A stretch of 64,000 bases of DNA, taken from contig NZ_QWJJ01000009.1 of NCBI RefSeq assembly GCF_003575965.1, positions 62,001 through 126,000 of the forward strand. Reading direction: 5' to 3'. The notes below the pieces were generated by a model, which saw only the letters and a program-made list of their open reading frames with translations, was not told the DNA's origin and did not search any database. Made by a program: the position numbers and the translations under genes. Numbering within the stretch: the stretch's first letter is position 1; every line of letters starts with the position of its first letter. This stretch comes from Pseudooceanicola sediminis (GTDB taxonomy: Bacteria; Pseudomonadota; Alphaproteobacteria; Rhodobacterales; Rhodobacteraceae). Below, one piece after another: positions 1-7,124 of this stretch.

Positions 1-149
1 TCGACCTTGGTCGCCTTGGCAGTCACCGAATTGTCGATGACATCTGCCATTGCAGTTTCCAAGGTATAACCGAAATCCCTCATACCTTCGATCAGTGATG
101 CCGCGTACGGAGTCGCGTCTGCCTGTCGTTTTGTTGTACGCACAACCAT
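1..149 (-). CDS. GHKL-type ATPase, N-terminal fragment (runs off left edge)
   Basis: Reading the minus strand from an ATG at 149 gives 49 codons open to the window edge. The visible part contains the segment MRDFGYTLETAMADVIDNS at about residues 23-41. The acidic-Asn core ADVIDNS is the N-box of GHKL ATPases (Hsp90, MutL, gyrase B, histidine kinases), where the Asn coordinates Mg-ATP. A short leader followed at once by the N-box is typical of the HATPase_c_3 proteins found in Dcm/Vsr/Z1-domain defence islands, but only 49 residues are visible, so this placement is inference. It lies inside the transposon-like region and would be cargo. The C-terminal part is outside the window. Confidence 0.6.
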   Translation of the reverse strand, partial: MVVRTTKRQADATPYAASLIEGMRDFGYTLETAMADVIDNSVTAKATKV

Positions 150-416
150 ACTTCTCTGCGTTTGAGCAATACATTTTCGCTATGGCCCTCCCTCTCGCGA
201 GCCGTTGCATTTCAATGTGAACACACGGCACACGTAAGTTGAAGATGAAAAGCATTTTCTTTTGGAGCGTTGCGATGGCCGTGAGCCCATTGGAATGTGA
301 GCCTCAGCCAGACTCACACGAACGGCGCGAGCTTGACCCTGACACGTGCTAGCGCGAGTATTTTTCCACAGGCATGCTCTCAGCATGACGGCATCCTCAG
401 TCAGAAAGGAAAGCGC

Positions 417-644
417 ATGATCGGTCCGTTGATCTGCATAGCTGGCATGGTGATCAGCTTCGTAGGGTCTATCCATTGCTGGCTGGTCTACCAGGATTGT
501 GTCCGTCGGGCCCATGTTGACCCTGAACGGGTTAAGAGGTTTGTGGAAAGTGCGCCGCTGCATCTCCTCGCGGAGTTGAAGGCGAAGCGCCCGATCTGTC
601 AGTGCTGCAATGCGCCACTCAGGCTGCAAGGTGAGCAATCGTGA
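417..644 (+). CDS. Small single-span membrane protein, unknown function
   Basis: A 75-residue frame starts at ATG 417 behind the purine-rich Shine-Dalgarno-like stretch AGAAAGGAA. The first 25 or so residues form one hydrophobic segment (MIGPLICIAGMVISFVGS, then HCWLVY), followed by a basic soluble tail. The C-terminus carries a CQCCNAPL cluster that could bind metal. A longer in-frame start at 297 has no clear ribosome site. It sits between the GHKL ATPase, which is transcribed away from it, and the AAA+ gene downstream. I do not recognise a family. It may be cargo of the transposon. Confidence 0.45.
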   Translation: MIGPLICIAGMVISFVGSIHCWLVYQDCVRRAHVDPERVKRFVESAPLHLLAELKAKRPICQCCNAPLRLQGEQS

Positions 645-853
645 AGGTTCTTCCTGTCTGGCCAGGCGAGGTATCAATGGCATCGCTAATCAATCATTCA
701 TGGGCGGCATGCCGAACGGCCGCTACGGGACCTACAGCCTCGGTCAAGTTTGCAGCAGCGCAGCAATAAAAATTAGTGGGTCGCATGGCTCACGCTTTTG
801 GTGAAGTGCGGGCGCCGCCCAGGACACCTGCCGGCCAGTCGGTCTCGCTTTTG

Positions 854-877
854 CGAAAAACCAAATCCATTTTTTCG
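854..877. repeat. A/T-rich inverted repeat
   Basis: CGAAAAA at 854-860 is mirrored by TTTTTCG ending at 877, separated by about 10 bases. It could be a weak hairpin or a protein site. It lies only 20 bases from the palindrome at 898. Confidence 0.4.
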
Positions 878-897
878 GACTAATATCAGCACCTTAG

Positions 898-914
898 AAT
901 CACTTGCAGTGATT
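898..914. promoter_or_regulatory. Perfect palindrome AATCACT-tgc-AGTGATT
   Basis: Seven-base arms are perfectly complementary around a three-base centre, and TTTTATC follows. It lies about 260 bases before the AAA+ gene. It could be an operator, or a short terminator for the small gene at 417-644. No cognate regulator gene is visible nearby. Confidence 0.4.
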
Positions 915-1175
915 TTATCGCTGTGGCATGGGCTCGCCGAGTAATCGTCCACTCCAGATGGAATGGTGCGTCCTTCCCATGTCTGTCCTCTGCGAGTGCC
1001 CGATGATACCTGCTCTACATACCCTTAGCCGACACTGAATTCTTCCTGGCCGGCCAGCCTCCGGCTCAGAGAGATGTTCGACGCACAGCGAACTCAGCCT
1101 TCCTTGCAATCTGAAGCTCTGCCCGCATGTCTGTCATCATGGCGGCTGGCGGAGCTATGACGAAAGACCCCATCC

Positions 1176-2273
1176 ATGCCCAAAATCCGCTTCATCCTAA
1201 GCAAACAGCCTGATCCCGCGCTCGAGGAGGCCGCCATCATCAAGCGTCTCAAGGAATTCTACACCGCCTTGCAGGACAAGCGGCAGATTTCCGAAGGCAT
1301 CCCCCAGGAAGAGCGCGCGGCGCACAATGAATTATGGCGCTACCCGCAGAATGAGCTCCCGAAATCGCTCGAGATCCGGATCCGGCGATGGGCGCAGAAG
1401 ATCCGCCGCCGCCATCTGAAGGAGGTCGAGCCAACGCGCCTGTCGCGAGAAGACCGTGCCATGCTGCAGGGCTGTCGCGATGGCGCCGAGATATGCCACC
1501 TGCGATCGGCGCATCATATCGACGAGATCGCAACGTCGCTTCATGCGGAGTTTCCCTGGATCGCGGAAGCGACAACCCTTGTTTGGCGCAGCCTTCACCT
1601 TAACCTGAAAGAAGGCATTCCCGGGGCCCGGTTTGCGCCAATTCTTCTCGATGGCCCGCCGGGCATCGGCAAAAGCGCTTGGGGACGTCGTCTCGCGCAG
1701 CTTCTGGAAACGCCGGATATGATCGTAGACGCGACAGGTGAGAATGCCAGCTTCGGACTCGTAGGCAGCCAACGTGGCTGGTCAAATGCCGGCCCCGGCA
1801 GGCTCATTAGCCTGATGCTGATGCGGCAGGTTGCAAATCCGCTCGTCATCATCGACGAAATTGAGAAATCCGGTACGCCCGTGTCCGACAAGGGGCGCGC
1901 CTTCAGCCTTCCGAATGCCCTCCTGCCGCTGCTTGAAGACCTGACAGCAAGCAGGTGGACCTGCCCCTATTTCCAGAACCAGTTCGATATGTCGTTCATC
2001 AACTGGGTCTTCACCTCCAATAGCCTGCGCGGCCTGCCGGAACCGCTCCTGTCACGGATCCGCATCGTCAGTGTCCCGTCTCCCACCCAGGAACAAATCA
2101 ATGAACTCGTCCTGCGTGAGGCCGAGAAGCGGCAGCTATCGCCCGCTATCTCAGCGGCCATCACGGCCGCGCTGGCTGGGGCGTTCGAGGCAGGCCATCA
2201 GGTCAACATCCGGACCGTCAAACGGATGCTGGAGCTGGGCTCGGACCAACAGGGCCGGCCGATGCTCCATTGA
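1176..2273 (+). CDS. AAA+ ATPase with Lon-like ATPase core, linked to tnsABC
   Basis: The 365-residue product has an N-terminal helical, charged region (about 1-145) and one AAA+ domain. Walker A is GPPGIGKS at 160-167. Next is a Lon-like stretch SQRGWSNAGPGRLI at about 198-211. Walker B is LVIIDEIEK at 223-231, sensor 1 is FTSNS near 279-283, and an Arg-finger-like LLSRI lies near 291-295. Lon has the same GARGW...PGRL and FDE(I/V)EK signatures, but the Lon N-domain and Ser-Lys protease domain are absent. It is co-oriented with tnsA, 312 bases upstream. Possible roles are remodelling of the transposition complex or cargo function; both are inference. It is clearly not TnsC, which is encoded separately downstream. 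Confidence 0.75.
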   Translation: MPKIRFILSKQPDPALEEAAIIKRLKEFYTALQDKRQISEGIPQEERAAHNELWRYPQNELPKSLEIRIRRWAQKIRRRHLKEVEPTRLSREDRAMLQGCRDGAEICHLRSAHHIDEIATSLHAEFPWIAEATTLVWRSLHLNLKEGIPGARFAPILLDGPPGIGKSAWGRRLAQLLETPDMIVDATGENASFGLVGSQRGWSNAGPGRLISLMLMRQVANPLVIIDEIEKSGTPVSDKGRAFSLPNALLPLLEDLTASRWTCPYFQNQFDMSFINWVFTSNSLRGLPEPLLSRIRIVSVPSPTQEQINELVLREAEKRQLSPAISAAITAALAGAFEAGHQVNIRTVKRMLELGSDQQGRPMLH

Positions 2274-2585
2274 CTGGGGCCAACTGGAATATCCATTATA
2301 AATCAGATGGTTAAATGAGTTCTCCACATTCATGAAGGCTTGGCGACCCGTTTTCAATTGGGATTTTCGCCGACTTCGCGGAAAATGAGCGCATGGCCCA
2401 CCCAAGCACTACCGGGTGGGGCAGGACGGAATTTCGCCCAAGACGGGCACCAGAAGCAGAGGTACTGCCGCATCATCACATCTGTCACGCTACCGACAGC
2501 GGTTGAGCGTGGCAAGAGTGGCATGTCCTCTTGAAAAGAAACAAAAATGCACCCGGCGCAACGCTGTTCCGGGAACGGAGAAGTC
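2274..2585. other. 312-base gap between AAA+ gene and tnsA
   Basis: Short overlapping frames occur on both strands but none looks like a gene. The last 15 bases hold a clear ribosome site (GGGAACGGAG) for tnsA. A CCACCC...GGGTGG hairpin lies near 2400-2420 and could terminate or attenuate transcription from the AAA+ gene. Confidence 0.4.
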
Positions 2586-3338
2586 ATGTCTGCCGATCAG
2601 ACTATTGATCATGACAGCTGGAACTATTCGCCGGCGAAGCTGCCCAGGCAGTCCAAGATCAAACTCGGGCGGATCCACGGAGTCCTGCCTTTCACCGGCG
2701 TTCGCAATCCCGGCTTCCGGAGCTCGAGCTCGCATCGGGTGTGGATGACCTACCGGACCGCGGCCAATGATCACCGGCCTGAGGTCGGCATCGCTGAAAG
2801 CGCGGCCGAGGCCGCCGTCGCCCACGAGCTGCTGCTCTCGCCTCTCCTCTATGATCTGCAATTCCAGCCGCTGAAGGTCTATCTGCGTCCTGGAGACCGC
2901 AAAGGTCCTAGCTATACGCATGACCTGCTTGCCACTTTCGTGGATGGACGGCGCACGCTCATCTTCGTTCGCAACTCCGACAGCCTGCGAAAGCCTCAGA
3001 CGCGGCGCGATATCGAAGCGATCCAAGCGGCGACACCCTCGAGCGCTGCAGATAGCATGAGCATCGTCGATGCTGGTCGCTACTCGCGGCAGCGACGGGA
3101 GAACCTGTTCCGGCTGCATGAGGCCATCCAGACACCCGATCCTGAAATCGACGACATCGTGTTCTGGACCGCCCGCAATCATCGCGCGCTCTGGCTGATG
3201 CGTGATCTTTTCCCGCTGCTCGATTTGCCGCAGAAGACGGTCTTCAAATCTTGCCATCGCCTGATCGCACGCGGCGCCTTGACCGCAAACCTTGACCATG
3301 TGGTCGCGGAATGGTCGCGCATCGAGGTTGCGTCATGA
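2586..3338 (+). CDS. tnsA: TnsA-like transposon endonuclease
   Basis: The start at ATG 2586 (MSADQTID, 250 aa) is preferred over an upstream in-frame start at 2547 because GGGAACGGAG sits just before it. The TnsA catalytic arrangement is visible: an acidic helix at about 71-81 (ESAAEAAVAHE), the typical LQFQPLKVY strand, YTHDLLATF with Asp113, and LIFVRNSDSL near 125-134. TnsA cuts the 5' strand at transposon ends, turning TnsB cut-and-paste chemistry into complete excision. In most relatives the third motif reads (Q/E)VK; here it reads FVR, with Arg129 in the Lys position. The C-terminal 110 residues resemble the helical TnsC-binding part. It overlaps tnsB by four bases (ATGA). Confidence 0.8.
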   Translation: MSADQTIDHDSWNYSPAKLPRQSKIKLGRIHGVLPFTGVRNPGFRSSSSHRVWMTYRTAANDHRPEVGIAESAAEAAVAHELLLSPLLYDLQFQPLKVYLRPGDRKGPSYTHDLLATFVDGRRTLIFVRNSDSLRKPQTRRDIEAIQAATPSSAADSMSIVDAGRYSRQRRENLFRLHEAIQTPDPEIDDIVFWTARNHRALWLMRDLFPLLDLPQKTVFKSCHRLIARGALTANLDHVVAEWSRIEVAS

Positions 3339-5608
3339 CGATCGCGCCTCGCTACAACTTCGAAGCCGGAACCGAAATCGTAGTCCAGGGGCGCGACCTC
3401 CTGCTCCGCAAGGTCGGTTCGCAAGGCTATGAGCTGGCGGACCCGATGGGCGGCCAGATGAGTATCCTCGGGTTCTCGTCCTTCGTCGAATTGATGAAAT
3501 CCGGCGCCGTGACTTTCGCCCCTTCGCAACTGTTGCCGGAGGGAAGTGCCAAGCTCAGGCTGGGTGGGCTGAGCGTCGCGGCTCAACTCTCCGATGAGCA
3601 ACAGACATATGGCCGCTTCCACTACGCGATATGCAGGGCGATCGACGAGCTCCATCGGCACCGGACCATTGTCGAGGGCGATGAGGACTTCCGGATTTCG
3701 ATCGGCACCTTGAACGACCCCGCGAACAGGAAGTTCCTGCGTCCGCTCGTCGAAGCCTTTTTTGGCGACCGCGTGCATCTGGGTGCAGCCACCTTGAAGG
3801 GCGGCCGGCAGAAGAGCTGGTTTCTCTACAAAGGGCGGACGCTGAAGAAATACTACGGGATCTATCAGGGTCTCCAGGACGGTGATGATGTCATCGCTGG
3901 GCTGGCAACACTTGACCACCTCAAAGGCAACGAGACAACGCGTCTGCCCTTGCGTCTGAAAGAACTCATGACAGAGGCGTGGGAGGAGATCGGCCTGGAT
4001 CTCAAGGGACCGTCGGTGGCGAACGTGCATGGCTACCTTGCAGCGCTGATCAACAGGGAAAACCGGCAGCGGGCGCTCAACGACCTCCCCGCGCTCCCGG
4101 TCCCATCCCATCAATCCGTTCTTCGTCACCGCAAGGAGCTGCTCACGCCGACCGAATACATGGTCGCGACGAAGGGCGAGCGCCACGCGCGCAACAAGCG
4201 GGGCCGCGGCAGTACTGACGTGCGGGCGCTCATGATCGGCGAATTCTGCGAGATGGACGAATGTCGGGCGTCCCTGATTACCTCGGCCAAGGCCAAAGGC
4301 TATTGGCATACGCTGTCTGAAGATATGAAGAAGGCTATGGAATGGGCGGATGAGGAGATCCGCAGTCGCCTCAGCATCCTTGTCATGATCGATGTCGCAA
4401 CACGCATGCCGCTGGCCTGGGTTGTCAGCGACCAGCCAAAAGCGGAAGCCACGATGCAGCTGCTGCGGATGGCAACGCGCGACAAGACCCGCGAGAGGCG
4501 CATCTACGGTTGCGAGGGCGAGGCTATGCCGGCCATGGGGCTCGGCATGGTGCGCAACGACAACGGTACCGGCCTGCGGAACGCCGAGGTCAAGTCCGCG
4601 CTCATGGGGATCGCATCGGCGAATACCGATGTTCGCACCTACGCGTCGGCAGACAAGCCGTATGCTGAACGGATGTTCGGTACCACGGAATCCGTCTTGT
4701 TCAAACTGCTTCACGGATACACGGGTCGCAAAGCAGGAGAGCTGCCCGGCTATGACGCCAAGGCATCGGGCGTGCTGGATATCGACCTCCTCTATGAGAT
4801 CCTGGCCAAGTTCTTCATCGATGAATACCCGTCCCTGAAACACATGGGCGTCGGGATGGGAGGGCGCCGCCCTGCAGAGGTCTATCAAGAACTGAATGAG
4901 ACCAGGGAGACATTTCGTCTTTTGGATGAAGATCTCCGTCGCGTCCACTTGGGCTGGCCATTCAAGTTGCAGCCCAACGATGAGGGTGTGCGGGTGCTTG
5001 AAGGCCTCTTCTATGCGTCAGACGAATTCCAGGCCGCCCGCGAACACCACCAGGGCAAGGTCACCGTTTATATCGATCCGGACGATCTGAGCTTTGCGAC
5101 CGCAGTGATCCCGCGTGATCCAAAGACATACAAGCTTGCACTACAGACGACCGTCTTCGCCGATCTGACCGCATCCGAATTCCTAGAGCTGATGACGCAG
5201 TACCGGCGTGAAAACCCCGAGGTGACAACACTCTACGAAGACCGGATCGCAAAGGTTCGCCTCGAGAGGCATGATCAGCTCAAGAAAATCGGCGTCGAGC
5301 GGCGTTTGCCGAGGAGCTATGTCACTCAGGCCGAAACCTGCAAGAAGGCCAAGAGCCTGTTTGCCGCATCTCGGCCGGTCACCACGCACGTGCCGCTCGA
5401 TACGGTCGCCCCAGGTACCCTGGCCACCGCGATCTCGGGCCCGGGGATCCTTCCTCTCGGCGGAGCAAGCCTCATCGATCACGAGCCTGCGGAGCCGACC
5501 TCTACGCCTGCAATACCAGCCAGGACATCGAAGCCCAAGGCGGAGAAACCGTCTTTGCCCCCCCCTGTCAGGCTCGGCCGCCCCGCCGAGACGGGCGAGC
5601 TCTCGTAA
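3335..5608 (+). CDS. tnsB: TnsB-like DDE transposase
   Basis: The preferred start is the ATG at 3335, in an ATGA overlap with tnsA (757 aa); an upstream start at 3311 is less likely. The protein has an N-terminal DNA-binding region with helix-turn-helix character, then an RNase-H-fold integrase core. The catalytic triad appears as CEMDE (Asp308), RNDNGTG (Asp409) and YAERMFGT (Glu445). The second Asp and the Glu are separated by 35 residues, as in retroviral-type integrases. A Mu-type C-terminal beta-barrel region follows, then a Pro-rich tail of about 90 residues that may contact TnsC. TnsB binds the ends and joins 3' ends to target DNA. Confidence 0.9.
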   Translation: MTIAPRYNFEAGTEIVVQGRDLLLRKVGSQGYELADPMGGQMSILGFSSFVELMKSGAVTFAPSQLLPEGSAKLRLGGLSVAAQLSDEQQTYGRFHYAICRAIDELHRHRTIVEGDEDFRISIGTLNDPANRKFLRPLVEAFFGDRVHLGAATLKGGRQKSWFLYKGRTLKKYYGIYQGLQDGDDVIAGLATLDHLKGNETTRLPLRLKELMTEAWEEIGLDLKGPSVANVHGYLAALINRENRQRALNDLPALPVPSHQSVLRHRKELLTPTEYMVATKGERHARNKRGRGSTDVRALMIGEFCEMDECRASLITSAKAKGYWHTLSEDMKKAMEWADEEIRSRLSILVMIDVATRMPLAWVVSDQPKAEATMQLLRMATRDKTRERRIYGCEGEAMPAMGLGMVRNDNGTGLRNAEVKSALMGIASANTDVRTYASADKPYAERMFGTTESVLFKLLHGYTGRKAGELPGYDAKASGVLDIDLLYEILAKFFIDEYPSLKHMGVGMGGRRPAEVYQELNETRETFRLLDEDLRRVHLGWPFKLQPNDEGVRVLEGLFYASDEFQAAREHHQGKVTVYIDPDDLSFATAVIPRDPKTYKLALQTTVFADLTASEFLELMTQYRRENPEVTTLYEDRIAKVRLERHDQLKKIGVERRLPRSYVTQAETCKKAKSLFAASRPVTTHVPLDTVAPGTLATAISGPGILPLGGASLIDHEPAEPTSTPAIPARTSKPKAEKPSLPPPVRLGRPAETGELS

Positions 5609-5649
5609 CTACCGCCATCTCAACGACGTCCAGCAATTCAAGGATACCC

Positions 5650-6624
5650 ATGAGTTTCATCGACCAGAACCGCGTCAACGCATCGGTTGCTCTGCAGCGT
5701 GGCCACTATACTTTCCCGCGCGCGGCAAAGCTCCGTGAAGCTTTCGAAAACTGCCTGCACGACTACTACGTCAAGGCCTCAATCGGCGGGCATTTCGAAG
5801 CACGCGGCTTGCTGGTGACTGGGGAATCGCGGGTCGGCAAGACCTTGGAGACCGTCCGGCTTGTGGAGAAATTCAACGCCAGCATGACGGAAATGCCCAA
5901 CGGGAAGGTTGGCAAGATTATCTACTGCAAGCTGGATGGGTCGATCACTTGGAAGGATCTTGGTCACAAGACGCTCGAAGCTCTCGGTTACCCCGCGAAC
6001 CCCCGGCGCACCCAGGGTGAACTCTGGAACATGGTTCGCCATCAATGCCGCGAACAGGGCGTCATCGGCCTCTACTATGACGAATGCCAACACGCCTTTA
6101 CGTCGGGCGCAAAGTCCAACGAAAAGCTCCTCGACCGCTTCAAGGCGCTGATGAAGGAACCGGAATGGCCATTGATGCTCATTCTGTCAGGCGTCCCGGT
6201 TCTGGCCAGTCATGTGAACTCTGAAGAGCAGATCGCCCATCTCCTCTCCCACATTCATTTCGATGAGATCCACTTGGGCAGGTTCGCTGATCCGACAAGG
6301 GATCCGGACATGATCGAACTGAACAAGCTCGTCTACACCTATGCCGAACGCGCCGATATCGATGTCGAAGAGCTTGTTGACGTCGATTTTCTGCAGCGCC
6401 TCGATTTTGCCTGCGCTTCCAGGTGGGGCCTCGTCATCGAGCTGCTGATCCGCGCATTTGGCTTGTGCAGACTTCGCAGCCAGAAGAGCGCCACGGTCAA
6501 AATGTTCTCCGAGGCCTACGCCCAGAACTCCCGCTTGCCTCAGGGCCTGTGCCCCTTCACGGCCCCCGGTTATCGCGACATGATCGACGGCGACAAACTC
6601 ATGGAGATGGTACTGGACGAATAG
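5650..6624 (+). CDS. tnsC: TnsC/TniB-like transposition AAA+ ATPase
   Basis: The 324-residue protein has Walker A GESRVGKT at 58-65, Walker B GLYYDECQH near 140-147, and a sensor-like LILSGVPVLA, all typical of the TnsC/TniB/MuB group. These ATPases polymerise on target DNA and link a target selector to the TnsAB transposase. It starts 41 bases after tnsB, in the same direction, so tnsABC is one operon. A terminator follows at 6655. In most Tn7-like elements a tniQ/tnsD gene follows tnsC; here nothing else fits before the right end. Confidence 0.88.
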   Translation: MSFIDQNRVNASVALQRGHYTFPRAAKLREAFENCLHDYYVKASIGGHFEARGLLVTGESRVGKTLETVRLVEKFNASMTEMPNGKVGKIIYCKLDGSITWKDLGHKTLEALGYPANPRRTQGELWNMVRHQCREQGVIGLYYDECQHAFTSGAKSNEKLLDRFKALMKEPEWPLMLILSGVPVLASHVNSEEQIAHLLSHIHFDEIHLGRFADPTRDPDMIELNKLVYTYAERADIDVEELVDVDFLQRLDFACASRWGLVIELLIRAFGLCRLRSQKSATVKMFSEAYAQNSRLPQGLCPFTAPGYRDMIDGDKLMEMVLDE

Positions 6625-6654
6625 CGGCTGGCCAATACGGGTATGGACGTTTCA

Positions 6655-6680
6655 GGGCTCGCATTGCGGGCCCTTTTTTT
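6655..6680 (+). terminator. Rho-independent terminator of the tns operon
   Basis: An 8-bp stem (GGGCTCGC paired with GCGGGCCC, one G-T pair) closes a three-base loop and is followed by seven T. It lies 31 bases after the tnsC stop. Confidence 0.85.
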
Positions 6681-6691
6681 GGCCGCCGCCC

Positions 6692-6833
6692 TGCATGCTT
6701 ATGTGTCAACTGTGCATGCTTATGCCTTGCGGTGAAGAGCGCCCTACGGCAAGCGTCTGAAATACATAAGATATTTATGCGCGGCGCAGCCGCCGAATCA
6801 ACTGGGTGTGCAAACTTATGGTGCATTGACACA
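6692..6833. mobile_element. Right end of the Tn7-like transposon with TnsB-type repeats
   Basis: Three direct copies of TGCAwrCTTATG occur at 6692-6703, 6713-6724 (21-base phase) and 6809-6820. A divergent AT-rich copy containing CATAAG and TTATG lies near 6764-6780. Just past the last copy the sequence ends in TTGACACA (6826-6833), whose complement TGTGTCAA has the TGT start expected for the family; TGTGTCAA also occurs directly at 6702. The repeat spacing fits TnsB binding sites. Family knowledge predicts a 5-bp target duplication outside (CAGGT if the element ends at 6831, GGTGC if it ends at 6833), but the left copy lies outside the window. Confidence 0.6.
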
Positions 6834-7124
6834 GGTGCAAATGGCCGCAGGCCGGCGAGGCACACCCCGGATTCATGTTTCCAGGTAATCACAGCTGACA
6901 CCCCACGCCGACCCTGACGCACGGGTCGGCGTGCGGGGTGTCCTGCGTGCAACGGGCGCCTGTCGCCCGACCGGTCGCGCTGTCGCGGCGGGTCCGGCGG
7001 GCCGGGCTGTTGGCCCGCGCGGGCCGCCCGCCTCTATAGCCATGCCCGAAACTTCATGATACCAGCGGGGTCTGAAAACGAAACGTCGCGCCGGGGCGTC
7101 CCGGCCCTATCGGAGGACTCTGAT
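6834..7124. other. Flank between transposon right end and kpsF
   Basis: GC content rises sharply here and no gene is supported. It contains a strong GC hairpin at 6899-6940 and further GC-rich inverted repeats to about 7035. The last 15 bases hold the kpsF ribosome site. The sequence just after the transposon end could be the tail of a disrupted gene, but it is too short to name. Confidence 0.4.
6899..6940. terminator. GC-rich hairpin, terminator-like
   Basis: CACCCCACGCCGACCC at 6899 pairs with GGGTCGGCGT...GGGGTG ending at 6940, with a small bulge and an 8-base loop. No T-run follows, so it may be a weak or bidirectional terminator protecting kpsF from transposon transcription, or the terminator of a gene interrupted by the insertion. 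Confidence 0.45.

Larger units (their letters stand above)
645..1175. other. 531-base gap with two inverted repeats, no supported gene
   Basis: No frame here has convincing coding character. Two inverted repeats are visible: CGAAAAA facing TTTTTCG at 854-877, and a perfect 7-3-7 palindrome at 898-914. The gap precedes the AAA+ gene and probably holds its promoter. I found no copy of the right-end TnsB-type sequence, so it is unlikely to be the left end of the transposon. Confidence 0.5.

Noticed and set aside
645-1175. Possible left end of the Tn7-like element
   Set aside because: No inverted copy of TGCAwrCTTATG or a TGTGTCAA start was found here, so the left end is placed outside the window.
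2340-2534. Possible small gene or tniQ remnant between the AAA+ gene and tnsA
   Set aside because: The 64-residue product has no zinc ribbon or TniQ feature, and no ribosome site.
3179-4948. 589-residue open frame on the minus strand opposite tnsB
   Set aside because: It is a shadow of tnsB: the plus strand has full DDE motifs and coupling to tnsA, and the minus product has no recognisable domain.
6423-6917. 164-residue plus-strand frame after tnsC
   Set aside because: It overlaps tnsC in another frame, then crosses the terminator and transposon end repeats; no domain.
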